From: Symsagittifera roscoffensis
Taxonomy: Eukaryota; Xenacoelomorpha; Acoela; Convolutidae
Assembly (NCBI RefSeq): GCF_963678635.1
Contig: NC_087065.1
Location: 42,345,430-42,409,429 of the forward strand
Direction of reading: 5' to 3'
DNA: 64,000 nucleotides
The translations under genes and the position numbers were made by a program. Shown here piece after piece: positions 35,106 through 47,800 of the stretch. The first letter of the stretch is position 1. Each line of letters begins with the position of its first letter. A model generated the notes under the pieces. The model ran no database searches. It had not been told where the DNA came from and saw only the letters and a program-made list of their open reading frames with translations.

Positions 35106-35874
35106 TCTCTGAATTCATAAAGACAACTGCAGTTTGAATTTTTTAGGGGTCATATAGGGCTTCATGTAGAGATCTGGTTTATTAGCACTTATATTGTCGA
35201 TAAATCTGTTTCTCAATGCTTTGACAGTGGTTAGTGTCTTAAAACGGTCAAATAAACGAGTTTTTACTCACACGTTAGCTATAGAGGATATTGATGTACT
35301 GGTGAGAAGTGGTCGATAAAATAAGGCCTGCTGATTTGCTGTCTTGAAAAGGAAGTCAAACGAAATGTGAATTCAAAGTTTTTCAGAGTGCTCTAGCTCA
35401 GCATTAGGTTTTGCTATTAATAAATCATGCAAAATCGCCGTGATTAAACTTGAATATTTCTCTTCGAATGAGTTTTTTCCGTACTCATCAAAATTGAAAT
35501 ATGTAGTATTTACCTAGTTCAATATCCTTCGCCTAATAGTTTCTCAGATATTTCCCAGAAGTTTCTGCTAATTGTTAACTTAAATAAAAAACTAAAGAGT
35601 GCAAGTTAAGAATTTTGTTTTTCCGTTTTCGGTGCTGTTTTTTCTTTAATTAGATTTTTGCTGCGCTAGTTTTGTTCTGGCCAATTTGCTGTGTTTATTT
35701 TTCTGTATTTGTTGGTTTTTTTCTATCATGAAGCAGGAAATGTGTTTACCTTGGCATATATGATTCGTTTGTTTTTATTAAAAGTGTTCTAATAGCGTTG
35801 TCAACGGTCCTTTTTAGTTCATATCATTTTTGTTACAATAGTGCTACAGTTCCTATTCTATTTCCTGGATTCAG
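35106..35874. other. No recognisable gene
   Basis: AT-rich sequence with no repeat partner that I recognised. Confidence 0.4.
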
Positions 35875-36679
35875 TTATTATTTTTTTAAAATCAGTCCAT
35901 TGTTTTTCAGCAATTGATTTGTGGAAACAAAAGCAAGTAATAGTTTTTTTTTAAGGCAAGGTTTCTGTCGTGATGTTCGTGTTTCGTGTTGCTCAAGGTT
36001 TCTGTCGTGTTGTAATAAAGGCGGTTACGATTAATTAGCTCAGTACTATTAGTTCTTGTTCAGGAAGTGGTCATTTGAAAAATGATAAAACTAAAGTTTT
36101 GATTACCTTTATAATGTTGAATTGATTCTAAGTCTAAAAGATGAAATGAACTGTTGGTTACAATCAGTGTACAAGGTGGCTAAAAATGGGTAAAAGAATC
36201 ACCGGCACGGTGAAGCCATGGGCTCATCAAGTCGTCGCGGCACTAAATATCTGAAAAAACTTTTGAAATATCTCAGCATCTTATTATTTTTTTAAAATCA
36301 GTCCATTGTTTTTCAGCAATTGATTTGTGGAAACAAAAGCAAGTAATAGTTTTTTTTGAAGGCAAGGTTTCTGTCGTGATGTTCGTGTTGCTCAAGGTTT
36401 CTGTCGTGTTGTAATAAAGGCGGTTACGATTAATTAGCTCAGTACTATTAGTTCTTGTTCAGGAAGTGGTAATTTGAAAAATGATAAAATTAAAGTTTTG
36501 ATTACCTTTATAATGTTGAATTGATTCTAAGTCTAAAAGATGAAATGAACTGTTGGTTACAATCAGTGTACAAGGTGGCTAAAAATGGGTAAAAGAATCA
36601 CCGGCACGGTGAAGCCATGGGCTCATCAAGTCGTCGCGGCACTAAATATCTGAAAAAACTTTTGAAATATCTCAGCATC
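35875..36679 (+). repeat. Recent tandem duplication, 406 and 399 bp
   Basis: Copy 1 is 35875-36280 and copy 2 is 36281-36679. They are identical apart from a missing TTTCGTG in copy 2 and a handful of substitutions. Each contains a GC-richer patch with a 22-codon ATG frame (36186-36254 in copy 1) beginning MGKRITGTVKPW, and a CACCG-GCA-CGGTG hairpin. I do not recognise the peptide. Confidence 0.9.
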
Positions 36680-37559
36680 TAGCAAAAAGTTTTTTTTTAA
36701 TTAACTATTTTAAGTTTTATCTTAAAAAGTTTTTTTTTAATTAACTTTTTTAAGACGGATAAACAAAGATTTTTTGTGTGATTCGAATTCGTTTTTGTGT
36801 GTGATAGCTTATAAGAATAGCAAACGAAAAATATTTATTATGAAATACCAATCTGGCTAATTGATATTTCACATTTTGCCGCGAGCTATCGTCCCTGATT
36901 TGTTCGACAAAATCCGTTTCGAATACCGAACGAAGGATCTCGCTAATTTTTGCCGTGTTCGGCAATCTAATTTGAAAATCTTGAATTAAACTCTTCGACT
37001 CTCTTAAAAAAACTAGAAAAAAAAGCATGAAACATGTTTATTTTTTCCTCAAGTTTTTTTGGAAATTGTTTTTCGTCTTGTTAGTCCCTGTCTTATGAAA
37101 GCTCTGTTCGAATTTTAGTAAAAGTTTTTTAATTGATAGGCTGAAATTTTTACGCTTATGATAAAATAGTCTGGATCTGAAAGCAAACAAATTGGAACTT
37201 TTAAGGTTAACTACTAGTTTAACAAAATCATTTGATAGCTTGATTGATAATAAATTCAATTTTCATAGATTCTCCTGCGGTTTTGCCCCTGAGGTAACGA
37301 CTAATGCGATGTTTAAAGGACTAGTTTCGAACCCGATCAGTATCTGTTTTTTCATATTGAAAATTTTTGGTTTCAAAAAAGTTGTCGGCCTATCGTTTGT
37401 CTGCTTATATTTTGTTGGCTTAGTTGCAATCTCACCAATTACTTTCGTGCTGTTAATTTTTTACGGTGTTAATTGTTTTCGGTTATTCATTTGTAATTTT
37501 TGAGAGTCCACTCTTTTATAGGTCGTGATTTTATAGGAACAGTCTTAGAACAGTCTCAT
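36680..37559. other. No recognisable gene
   Basis: Begins with a local duplication of AAAAAGTTTTTTTTTAATTAAC. A 103-residue frame at 37192-37503 has hydrophobic stretches, but it has no ATG start and partly overlaps a TTTGTCTGCT.ATTTTGT.GGCT motif repeated near 38750, so I do not call it a gene. Confidence 0.4.
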
Positions 37560-37900
37560 TTTTTAAAAGCTAGGCAACCTCCTTTATCGAACAGCAAAAA
37601 AGTAAAGGTCACGAAAAACGTGATCGATTTCTAGTTTCGATAATGGAATTTAATTTTCAGATTTCCCAGCGGAATAAAAACTTTACCATATAGTTCTCTT
37701 TTCTCAATTTGGTTTAAATTTATCAAAAAAAGAGCCCATAATAATTTTTTTTTACAATTCAAAGAATTTTAAGGCCATCTTTTTTTAGTTTTGAAAATCG
37801 AAAATTGATGTTTTTATCAACAAAAAATCAATTCTGTATTTTTTCTGTTTCCTTGCGTTTGTTGAGTCTTTCCAACTGCCTGTTGGGTATTTTGAAATTA
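37560..37900 (+). repeat. Dispersed repeat R1 copy
   Basis: GCAACCTCCTTTATCGAACAGCAAAA, GATCGATTTCTAGTTTCGATAATGG, CAGATTTCCCAGCGGAATAAAA, TTTTCTCAATTTGGTTTAA and the hairpin CCAACTG-CC-TGTTGG-like at 37872-37886. Confidence 0.65.
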
Positions 37901-38089
37901 AGCAACTCTGACTTAGTTGAATTTTTTCAGCTTTAATCGCTAGAAATTAGAGTTTAGGACATTTTTATTCGCCTGAACGGGCGTTTACCCTCGGGTGCTG
38001 GCTTAGTTGTGGCGCGAAAATTGCTTCTAAGTCGATTATATATTGAAATACGGCCTTCACTATCTCTCCAGGTTTAAGCTTTTTCAACG

Positions 38090-38496
38090 TATTATTTTTG
38101 AATGTTTAACAAAAGAGTTTTTTTACGTTTAAGCTATATCGCTATATCGTATGCAATGGTTAAAATTATTTTGGTTGTCTTGTTTGAATTCAGTGTTTCA
38201 CCTAGTTTGAAATTAGCAACCCAATAGTGGAATGCTGTCAGGGATTCCCTGGGTGTTGCAATTTTAGACTCCAATAATGAATAATCAATTCCTTTTATTT
38301 ACATTATTTACAAGATATGACGATTTGCGAGATTGTTCAAAAATTTCTAGATATTTAAATTTGAAAGAATTCACAAAGTTTGAAATTCTCAACCCTGTAG
38401 TTGAGTTCTCCTGGGGCACTCTAAGGGATTGCAAGGGTTGCCTTCAAAACTCTCTTCTAAAATCTTTGTAGTTTGCGAGATATGGCGTTTTTTACA
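38090..38496 (+). repeat. Satellite entry region with two units
   Basis: TTTAAGCTATATCG...TATGCAATGGTTAA matches the end of module Y at 21330. It is followed by the same first unit as at 21411 (AGCAACCCAATAGTGG.A.GCTGTCAGG) and one further unit with AACCCTGTAGTTGAG near 38391. The order module Y then satellite is therefore the same at both loci. Confidence 0.7.
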
Positions 38497-38639
38497 CTTG
38501 CGATAAGCAAGGGTATTACAATCAGGTACTAAACTTTTTTTCCGTAAACATCCTTGTCCACAGGACTCATTTTACTCCTTATGTACCGTGAATCATAATG
38601 AATTCAAATTTTTAGTGTCTTTTGCACACTTAGTTTGGT

Positions 38640-38700
38640 GGCAACGAATACGCCTGGGACCGCAAAGGTCCTGGGGTTTGAATCTGACCAGGACCAGTTT
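38640..38700 (+). ncRNA. tRNA-derived SINE-like fragment
   Basis: GGGGTTTGAATCTGACC resembles a B box with a matching T-arm. The upstream arms are not tRNA-like. Fragment only. Confidence 0.35.
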
Positions 38701-39154
38701 TTTTAAAAGGTAAATATTCCGGTTCAAAAACGTTTCGGCTTTTATTTGTCTGCTCATGTTTTGTCGGCTGAGTTCCCACATCTAATAATATTTTAGCTGT
38801 TAACAATTTAGACTGCAGTTGTTTTTAGCGTTTCAAAAAAATGGCCAAATCGAAGTTTGCTTCTCACATCGTTTGTAATTTCACCAGCTCGATTTTTTAA
38901 AATTTCACTTTTTTCTTTTTTTTTCGTCTTTTTATCGGCTAATAAATTTCGGTCTAATTAATATTGACTTAGTGGTCTCTTATTGCGTCGTTACGTCCAA
39001 AAAAAAGTTTTTGTATGCGTGTGGGTGCTCTGAGGGGAAAGGGACGTAACATTGTCAAAAATTTAGATTTTTTCGGGTTTTTTTTTCGACATGAAAGGTT
39101 TCTGCTCAGGTATTTTCGGCTTTGTTGCTGCCTGGTAATTAAAATACAATCAAC

Positions 39155-39235
39155 CATCTGGCGTAGAGGTAAAAACAACAGCTTGAGACGGCGAAGGCTT
39201 GCGGTTCGAATCTGGTCGGACACTTTTATTCGCAA
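39155..39235 (+). ncRNA. tRNA-derived SINE-like head
   Basis: CTGGCGTAGAGGTAAAA (A box) and GCGGTTCGAATCTGG (B box) lie at tRNA-like spacing, the clearest of the set. Acceptor arms do not pair, so it is not a tRNA gene. A relative with CTTGAGACGGC.AAA.CC.G.GTTCGA lies at 39297-39385. Confidence 0.5.
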
Positions 39236-39719
39236 GCTAGGGTTTTTGTGCTTTTTCTGATTATCGTCCGTGTTTTTGTCGGCTTGGTTCCCGTAGCTCG
39301 ATGATTCAGCTTCATTTCAAGTTGCTCTAATGCACATGCTTGAGACGGCAAAATCCGGAGTTCGATTTGAGTTGAGACTGTTTCTTTTTTTACAAATTGA
39401 AAATTTTGGCTAATTTAGATTATTGTCTGTTCGCTTTTTTTGTCTGCTTAGTTCCGCAGAAAGGACTTTTTTGAAAATTTGTCGTCTTTATAACATTTCC
39501 AAAGCTCTTTTAGAGTTTTTGATGGTGCAGGCAATTTTGGACGAATATTTTAGACTTTTGTTGCAATTTTTATTCACAAAAACAATGTTCGAAGTTTTTT
39601 TTTTCATTTTTTGTTTTATTATAATCATAGTCATTCTTATTTGTATCGAAAGTGGTTCAAAGCTCAGCTTCGGCTGTGTTATAATTTTTTTCGAAAATTT
39701 TCAAAAAACTTAAGGTTTA

Positions 39720-40420
39720 AAAAAAATCAAAAACTTTGAAGATCTCAATCCTGTAGTTAGGTACTCAAGATCTTGCCTCTGAATATGACTGCTCAAAACC
39801 TTGTAGTATCGAGATATGGCATTTTTGGAAGCTGTCTGAGTGTTCTCAGGGGTTGCTAATCTTTCCTCCAAATATAATTGCTCAAAGCTTGGTAGGTTTC
39901 GAGTTGTGGCATTTTTTTTGGTTTTTTATAGTAAACGTAAGTTTCAAGTTTCTCAAAATTTGAAATTCTCAACGCTGTAGTTGGGTACTGTAAGAGTACT
40001 CTCATACAGTAGGTTTTTTAGGTTTTATAGTAAACGTAAGTTTCAAGGTTCTCAAAATTTGAAATTCTCAACGCTGTAGTTGGGTACTGTAAGAGTACTC
40101 TCAGGAGTTGCAAACTTTGCGTCCAAAAGCGACTGCTCAATTGCTCTCAGTTTCCGAGAGGTGACGTTTCTTAATTTATTTAAAAATTTTTCAGAGAACT
40201 TAGAAGTAAGAAACTTACAAAATTTTATAGTTTCTCAAAATTTGAATTAAAAAGACTAGATTAATAAAATTTTAAAAACTTGAATTTACCAACTCGGTAA
40301 TTGGGTGCTGCCAGAGTACACTATAAGGATAGATCTTATTTCCAATGTATGCAGTTTTTTTATGAGTTGTTAAAAATTCGAAGCTCCGGAGGTGCGTTAC
40401 ATACTAGTACTCAGTTAAAA
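39720..40420 (+). repeat. Satellite array, second locus
   Basis: Units with phase marks near 39748, 39970, 40071 and 40290. The marks at 39970 and 40071 reflect a local duplication of about 100 bp (GTTTTTT...TAGTAAACGTAAGTTTCAAG repeated). It ends in TTCGAAGCTCCGGAGGTGCGTTACA, the same terminal block as at 24212-24245. Confidence 0.8.
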
Positions 40421-41842
40421 CTAGCGATTAAAATTCGCGAGGTCTTTTTCTCAAATTGAAGGTCTTTCAAAACAAAAACGTGGCAGTTTTTGTAGATTTC
40501 GCTATGACGTTTGCAGTCCACTAGTGAAAGGAATCAATTTTAAGACAAATTGTTTGTACAACTAGATGCAAAATGGCCATTCTGTCTCGAGCAGTCGATC
40601 TGGAGGGCATATGCAATGTCCACTTCAAACATCTTGGAACCCTAGCCTTGCGTTTATTATTTTTTAAAAATTCTTCGCTGTTTGAAAAACAAATCTACAA
40701 ATATGAGAAAAAAAATCAACTATAGAATGCCTAAACCAGTTCGAGACATTAAACTGTCGACATCATTTATGGCTATATCGCTAGTGTACATCATTTCATA
40801 TATGCTCTGCAAATAAAATTCTTGAGAGACTCATTGATCATTTTTTGTACTAATAATCCCAAGTGCCAATGTCTATGATCCGGCAGATCATCAAATAGGT
40901 CAGATGTCTGCAGTCCTTAATAGTTAATTAATTAATTCTTAAATTCAAGAAGTAAATCAAACAAACAGTCAATGCTGATGGGAACTTCCAAAAATGCTCT
41001 TCAATTTGATCACTCTTACCAAACCAACCCATAAACAAGTACCATATTAGCTTCTATTTGCCAAGCTACCAAGAGACAGGTGTCATTTTTTCCTGATCAG
41101 ACATGATTTGGTCATCAAAACCTGGATAAAATAGAACATGTTCGAAGTAAGTGCAAAGCATGTTTAGAGCATAATAATCATAATAATATAATAACTTGTT
41201 TTCAAACCAACTGTATACACAAAATTAAGTTCAGTAATTTATGATTAATATAGGTTTGAGAGAGCATCCTAAAGACTTCAAACGAAATCGGCCGAGGGAT
41301 GTCTCAGAAAGCAGAACAGTTTTAAAATAAATCTCACTTCTTATAATTAAAACATCAGTTTTTTTGGTAATTTTAGAAGTTTTTTTTCCTAAAAAAGAAT
41401 GGCCCATGCCTCGAAAAAAAAACAACACTACAATTTTCATCAGAAAAATATCCGAACAACCCAGAATATAATTGTCGAGAAAGTTAACATGAAAATGGTC
41501 CAAACTGCTCTGTGAAAGGTTATTGATAAAATCCGAATAGATTTTAGAATGAAATCAAATTGTTTAAGGATATACCTAGTCCGCAAACTTACAGATTGAT
41601 CAATTGTCAATGCGCTTTGCCTAGACCTTAACTTTGTGAACAAGTCCGACTACTAGCGAGCTTATCCAGATTTTTTGTTAAGGAAAGGTTTTATTGCTGT
41701 TCCTATTTTATCACCATGTAATATTTTGCTTGAAAGCTTCAAAATTTTATATTGATGTAAGTTCTGTTTTGAATATAATTTATTTTTACTAATGTTTTTT
41801 ATTGACTGAAAATTTTTCCCACGACACATTACCCAAGCTAAT
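40421..41842. other. No recognisable gene
   Basis: No coding frame with family resemblance and no repeat partner recognised. Two minus-strand frames (41231-41503, 41440-41643) overlap and look random. Confidence 0.4.
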
Positions 41843-43680
41843 CTACGACGTGTTTTTTTCTAACTCATTCAACTTAGTCTTACTAGCTGTTGCATAAAGC
41901 AGAACACCATATTGAATTATTGGTTGGATGCAATTTTTGCATGCTCTCAGTAGTTGTTTTGAATTTAATTTTTTCCTCAATTGGTAAAAAAAAGTTGGTA
42001 AAAGTGCTGAACAAAGTAGTTCAATTTGCGATCTAAGTATATGCCTAACTATGCAAATTTTCGAACGTTTTCTCAATAATCCTTCTTATTTTCTTATTTT
42101 TTTCTTCAGATTTTGTGAAAATAACTAGTTTAGTTTTGTCAGTGTTAAGGAATAGCTTGTTTTCATTCTACCAATTGTTAACGTCATGCCGTTCAGCGTG
42201 TCATTGTCCCCTTTTTTCATCAGAGCTGTTCGTCCTCTTTAATGAATAGTATGAAGATGGTTGCAATACGTTTCAATATCATTCATGTAAATGATAAAGA
42301 GCTGGGGACAAAGGATAGAGACTTGGGAAACTCCAAACCCAATGTTTTCAATTTCCAAAGTAAACGGCTCTATAAAAGTAAACTGACTTATGTTGTTCAA
42401 ATAGGGTTTAATTAAGTCATTCACTCTCCCTCTAATTCCCAAAATTATGTAGTTTTTCGAATAAGATAGAACGCTCAACTGTATCGAACGCTTTTTTAAA
42501 TCCAAAAAGTCACATCAAAATTTTAAGATTTGTTTTCCCAGATCACCCAAATGTTTTGGGATAGTTCCCGATTTTTGTCTGAAACCAACTTGATTTGGCT
42601 AAGGAGGTTGATGTTTTAAAGATAACTAGTTATGCGATTTCCCGGTCGTGAGAGATGGCCATTTTTGTGGATTGGAGTTATTTTAGCCAACTTGAAAACT
42701 TCGTGAAAAATTGAGTGCATTATGCAATGATTGAGGATATTTGTTAGTGCTGGTACAGTAGCAAATTTAAGTTTTTTTCATAGCAACCAATGAAATCATA
42801 AGCGTCTGTGCAAATTTTAATGGGAAAATAGCTTATAATGTTTGATACTTCAATTTCACTAGTTTTTTCAATGAAGAAAGAAAAACGTTTTCGGTTTTGA
42901 GCTAATTTCCGTTTTTGATTGATTTTTCAAATTTAATTGAGACCCAACTGTTACAAAGCAACTATTAAGCTTGTCGCATACATCTGTAGAAGCCCTAGGC
43001 AAATTGAATTTCTTACCTTTACCAGTAATTTCCGAGTGATCATTACAGAGCTGCAGGCATTAGTTTTTTATTTGCAGTTGAGTTTGTTTCGATAATTTTC
43101 TCTCTTAGCTTTGATTATAACATTTTTTGTCCGATTTCTTTGCTTACAAAGTGTATCTATAGATTCATGGTTTTTAAGCCGCAAGTAATCACGGTAGAGT
43201 TTGTTTCTTTTGTCACAGAATTTTTCACTCGGTTATTTACCCAGTTTTACGATGGTTGTTTAGTGTCCAATTTTTTTGGAACGATCCGTGAAATTTCGCG
43301 ATCCAACAACTCAGTGAATTTATCTCAAGTCGAGTTGCAATTATTAAAGGCCCAGTTTTTGCTTGATTTCTGTTTCATGTTGTAAACGAAAACCAGCCTC
43401 TCACATAAAAAATCTTTGCTTAAAATATTCGATGCTCTACGTGGAATTTGATTTTCTTCCACAGCATCAACTGCGAAATTAGTTTCACATTTAACACAAA
43501 GTGATCACTTGTGGTTTTTAAAATTTCGACTGCCCAGTTTTTGTCATAATTGCTTACAATAAGGTTATAATTAAAGAACATCTTTAATTTTCTCTTTTTT
43601 TTCAACGTTTGATCATCATAACGCTAAAACTAATTTAATCTTGGTATTTTAAATGCATCGTTTTATTCCTGATCATAGTT
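41843..43680 (-). pseudogene. Decayed LINE: endonuclease end, linker and reverse transcriptase
   Basis: Read on the minus strand from right to left, pieces of one LINE polyprotein follow in order. First is an endonuclease C-terminus with the SDHF motif (43420-43605). Next is a basic linker (about 43100-43385) and an NSCFVTVGSQL-type block (about 42960). The reverse transcriptase start (FKLAKITPIHKNG near 42700) follows, then FDTVERSILF and GIRGRVNDLIKPYL (42400-42500) and FGVSQVSILCPQLFIIYMNDI (near 42300). The thumb CIQPIIQYGVLLY is at 41843-42076. Stops and frameshifts break every block. The YxDD core is not recognisable. It ends about 170 bp from the VAMP7 start, on the opposite strand. 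Confidence 0.8.
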
Positions 43681-43852
43681 ACAGATTTGTCCATGCATAA
43701 ATGTGAGTTTTATAACTTGATTGTAAGATTGAAGCATTGATAAGACTTTTAGATAAATACATACATTTTTTTCATCTGATACCAGAGCTTAAGGTTAGTT
43801 TTGAGTTAACATCTAAATGTTTTTCAGAATATTTGTATTATATGTCAATTAG

Positions 43853-44734
43853 ATGGCATCGGGTAGTGGAAGCAGAAAATCGACATCCAAAGACTCCCGC
43901 CGATCCCTGACAGACTCGCTTTCAGTCAGAGAGGGGATCCTCTATTCTCTGGTCGCTAGGAACACAGCTGTACTTGCCAAATATGGCAGATGTGCGGGAA
44001 ACTTCACCGAAGTTAGCGAACAAGTGCTCGCTAAAATCACACCGGCTCAGAATAAGTTATCATATCAACACGGAACGTAAGTCAAACCTCCTGCCAGTGG
44101 AAAACTCTAAGTGGTAGCGAAATGTGACAAGAATTCTCATCTGTTTCTTTTTTCAGAAAATAGTAGAGTATTCGTCAGAGATATTTTCGCGATGTGTTAA
44201 GTGATGTCTTTTTTTTCATTGTTAACATTACATTGTTAACCTTGCTACCTAAGCAAGGGTGGTTATTGAAATCGGGTACTAGAATTTTTTCTGGTAAATA
44301 ACTTTGTTCACAGTACTCATTTGGACTCACACCTGGAAGTCTCTTTTAGCAGCTTTGCTTCCCAGATATGTTTTGTGCATGTTAGCATTTGAAATATCTG
44401 TCTTGTTTGGAATTTGCTTTTTAAATTGGTTATAAGTTACTTTAACAAGTTCGATTTGTTAAAATTTCATGTTTCGGCTTGATAGTTTCGGCCTATATTA
44501 TAACGGCTTAGGGGCCTCATATTGAGTCGTACGACCTGCAAAAAAGAAATATTTGTAGGCGTGTGTGTTTTGAGCGTGTTAATCACTTTCTATAAGCCAT
44601 TAATTTTTTTGAATTTTTTTCGGCTTTGATTTTTTATTTTCCGATTTTTTTCCGGCTGTATAGGTTTTGGACTATATTATATCGGCTCTGTGGCCTCAGA
44701 TTGTTTCAGTTGACTGGCGAATAAAGTTTTGTGC

Positions 44735-44800
<66 letters not shown>

Positions 44801-47800
44801 GTGAGTGAGTGAGTGTTTTGAGGGTGAGGGGAACTTCATAACCTTGTTTAAGTCTTAAGTCATGTGGAGTTTTTTTGGCTTAAAGGGATTCTGCTAGGGT
44901 ATTTTCAGCTTTGTTACCGCTTGGTAAATTTTCTTCAAAATATTATTTCATATTCTAGTAAAGCTAACTAGCATTTCAAAACTAGCCTTATTCATTTTGA
45001 TAATTACAGTTTGTTCGATATTTTCGATTTTTTTTTCGACTTAGCGGCTCTCTTGTTTTGTATCGCAAGTGGTGCGAAGCTCAGCTTCGCCTCTTTGTAA
45101 TAAATTTGAAATCATTGTTCTAGTTCAAATCAAGGTCATACTTAGGGGTAAAGAGTGTGTATGCTTTAACTGTTTGATTTAATTAAACAAAACAACTGTC
45201 GTCAGAACTTGTCGACAGAACAAAGTTCTTCCGACTTCCAAAGAGCCTCAGCAGTTCTTTCAATATGGATGATAGTTGCTCTGAGTTTTGCTAGATTAGC
45301 AGTACAAAATAAATATGAATGATGTTTGTCTTCAAAAAAACCAGTAGCATGGTGATGAAAATGCGGTAGCTAATTTGCCGGGGATCAGCACGACCGCTTC
45401 TCCCCCTCAATCTGGTTACCCAGGGGCAGATTTAAAGGGGGCAGACACCCCTCCCCCCCCCCCTCCCCTTCAGGGATTCGACTCCCTGTCGACCCAAATG
45501 ATCCCCCCTTTGTACTATTTTGAGATATCCATATTTGGTGACGGACCCTAAAATTTTTCTAAAGGCGCCTTTGGCGCCAATATATACTTACTCTGAGGGG
45601 GGAGCGCGCTTAAAAAACGCATTTTTGTTGGTCAAATTTTTCTAAAAAGTTTTTTGGCCTGTTTTTCTAAAGTGTGCCTGCGGCGCAGAAAATTTGATTT
45701 GACCAAAACAGGGTCTTTTTAGTGCTTTGGGAGAGCTCGGAAAATCAATTTGGTCGATCAAAGGAAAATCAATTCGCTCGGAAAATCAAAAAAAAGATCG
45801 ACAAAAGGTCCCCCCCCCCCCCCCCCCCCCCCTCGAGAAAATCCTAGATCCGCTCCAACAACCGCAGTTTTAATTTTTCTGAAAATCTAGACGGAACGTG
45901 TTTTGAGTACAGAACAGTACAATATTGGTTGTGCTTTGAATTATACTTTGTTTCAGATTTTTCTTCCATTACATATCGGACAATGGCCTCACTTTCTTCT
46001 GTATCACAGATGGGGTATGTATATAGCCTAGTGTTCTTTTCTCTTATGTTTTCTGTTCAGACAACTCATAAGGAACTTCGATGAGTTTTATTTCCAGATT
46101 TTAAATATACGACGTAAAATCTGATTGGGTTGTATGAGGTCGCATAATAAAGCCTTTTAGTCGTCAAGTGTTTGCAAGCAAGCTTAATATTCTACCTAAT
46201 TTGACTGTGACGTTTAGAACTTCCCCCGAGTTGTGGCATTCCATTTTCTAGAAGAAATTAAAAACACGTGAGTTTTTTCCCCATATTAGTTTTATAATCT
46301 CATATTTTTCTAACAGAAATCGGGGCGTGACTCTAAAAAGTATGCAAAGATAAATTGTGATCTAAAAATGAAACAAAAAGAACAGTTCATAAAATATTAT
46401 TTTGCAAAAGTAACAATCTTAATTACCCTTGCGATAAGGGTATTGCAACCGCGTACTAGATTTTTTCCCGTTAACAACTTTGTCCACGCGTATTTTACTG
46501 CAGAGGTAAATGTCGTATGTGCATTTTAGGTATTGGCTTTGTGTGCCTGTTACGATTTCCTTTTATAGTTTTCTTTGTGCCCAAAAAAATTTTGGAGTTT
46601 TTTTGGCACTTGAGAGTCGGCTTTAATTCCGTCGGCTCATTTTCCGATTGAGTTCATTTTTCAATTAATTTTTGCTTGTTTTTATAAAAATGAATGAAGT
46701 CTTACAAAATGTTTTTGACAAATCTAAATCAATATCCCAAACCCTTCCTATTAAAAGTGAAAGTTTTTAAAATTAAAAAAAAATGTTCGATTTTTTTGAC
46801 AGTTTTTTTTTAAAGTTTTCTACTTTTTTGCGTTAATTTTTAAATTTGAACAATAACTTTGGACTTTACCTTTAAATGCTGTTGTTTTTTCAATTAGCTG
46901 TTTTTATCATACTTTTTCTGGAGTAAGTTATTGAGTTTGTGTTTTCGCAATTTTGTATATTTTTGTGTATATTTTTTGTTAATTTTTTCTACAGCAATTG
47001 AAAATATGTTCTCATTGCTTTTTAGACCATATTGTTTTGACAAGTAGCTGTTTCAATTGAAAAACGAGGACCAAGCAAGCCTGAATTGCCAGCAAATCAG
47101 AAATATTTAAATTCAAAATTTTGATAATTTAAATTGCTAGTCGATTTCATCGTTTTGCAAAGTCAGTTTGAATTGCTGTCTGCTTATTTTTTGTTCCTCC
47201 AGTTTTGCGTAGTTTCATTGTGTCAGGACAGTTAAAACGGGAACCAACTTCTGGACATTTCACCTTCAGAACAGTTGAAGTGCTACCAAATTAGAAATTG
47301 TTCAATTCAAAATTTTCGATAATTTCTTTCAGAAATGCTAGACGAATTTATCCTTTTTTGTTCGCTCATTAAAGATTTTTTTTCACACGTTTAGATAATT
47401 TTGATCTGTTTTCGGGCTGCATTTTTCTAAAGAATAGTTCAATGGCATATCTTTTTTCTTCAATATTTGTTGATTTTTTGGTGAACCGTTGTTTCTGTCA
47501 ACTTGTTGTTCTTGTCTGATCGGATTTTCTGTTTTTTTTTGGAATAAAAATCCGCGTTTTTTTGGCTTCATAGCTTTTCAAAGTCATTTGATTTTACGTA
47601 AAAAGTTTGTAGTTCTAGTTACTTTTTTCAATATTTTTTTTCTGATTTATTTTCTGCTGAACTCGTTTCAAGTTTCTGAATTATTTTGGAAATGTTTTTC
47701 GAAAGTTTTTGCGAATTTTCTCAATGTCACTAGTGTTGTGTTTTATTAGAATTGTTTTCAGTTTTTTCAGATCACATTTGGTGTGTTTCTATCTAATTTG

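Larger units (their letters stand above)
38497..39690 (+). mobile_element. Helentron-like non-autonomous element, copy 2
   Basis: The 5' end has the hairpin CTTGC-GATAA-GCAAG at 38497-38511, followed by GGGTATTACAATCAGGTACTA. The 3' end has TATCGAAAG (39644 on), complementary to the 5' CTTGCGATA apart from one base, then AAGCTCAGCTT. It lies inside the satellite, since satellite units flank it on both sides. It carries three tRNA-like SINE heads. No coding frame. Confidence 0.65.

Noticed and set aside
37192-37503. 103-residue frame with hydrophobic stretches, possible membrane protein
   Set aside because: It has no ATG at the left end, overlaps a dispersed repeat motif and shows no family resemblance.
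39423-39713. 96-residue hydrophobic frame
   Set aside because: It runs through the 3' end of a Helentron-like element and a T-rich tract; the hydrophobicity comes from T-rich codons.
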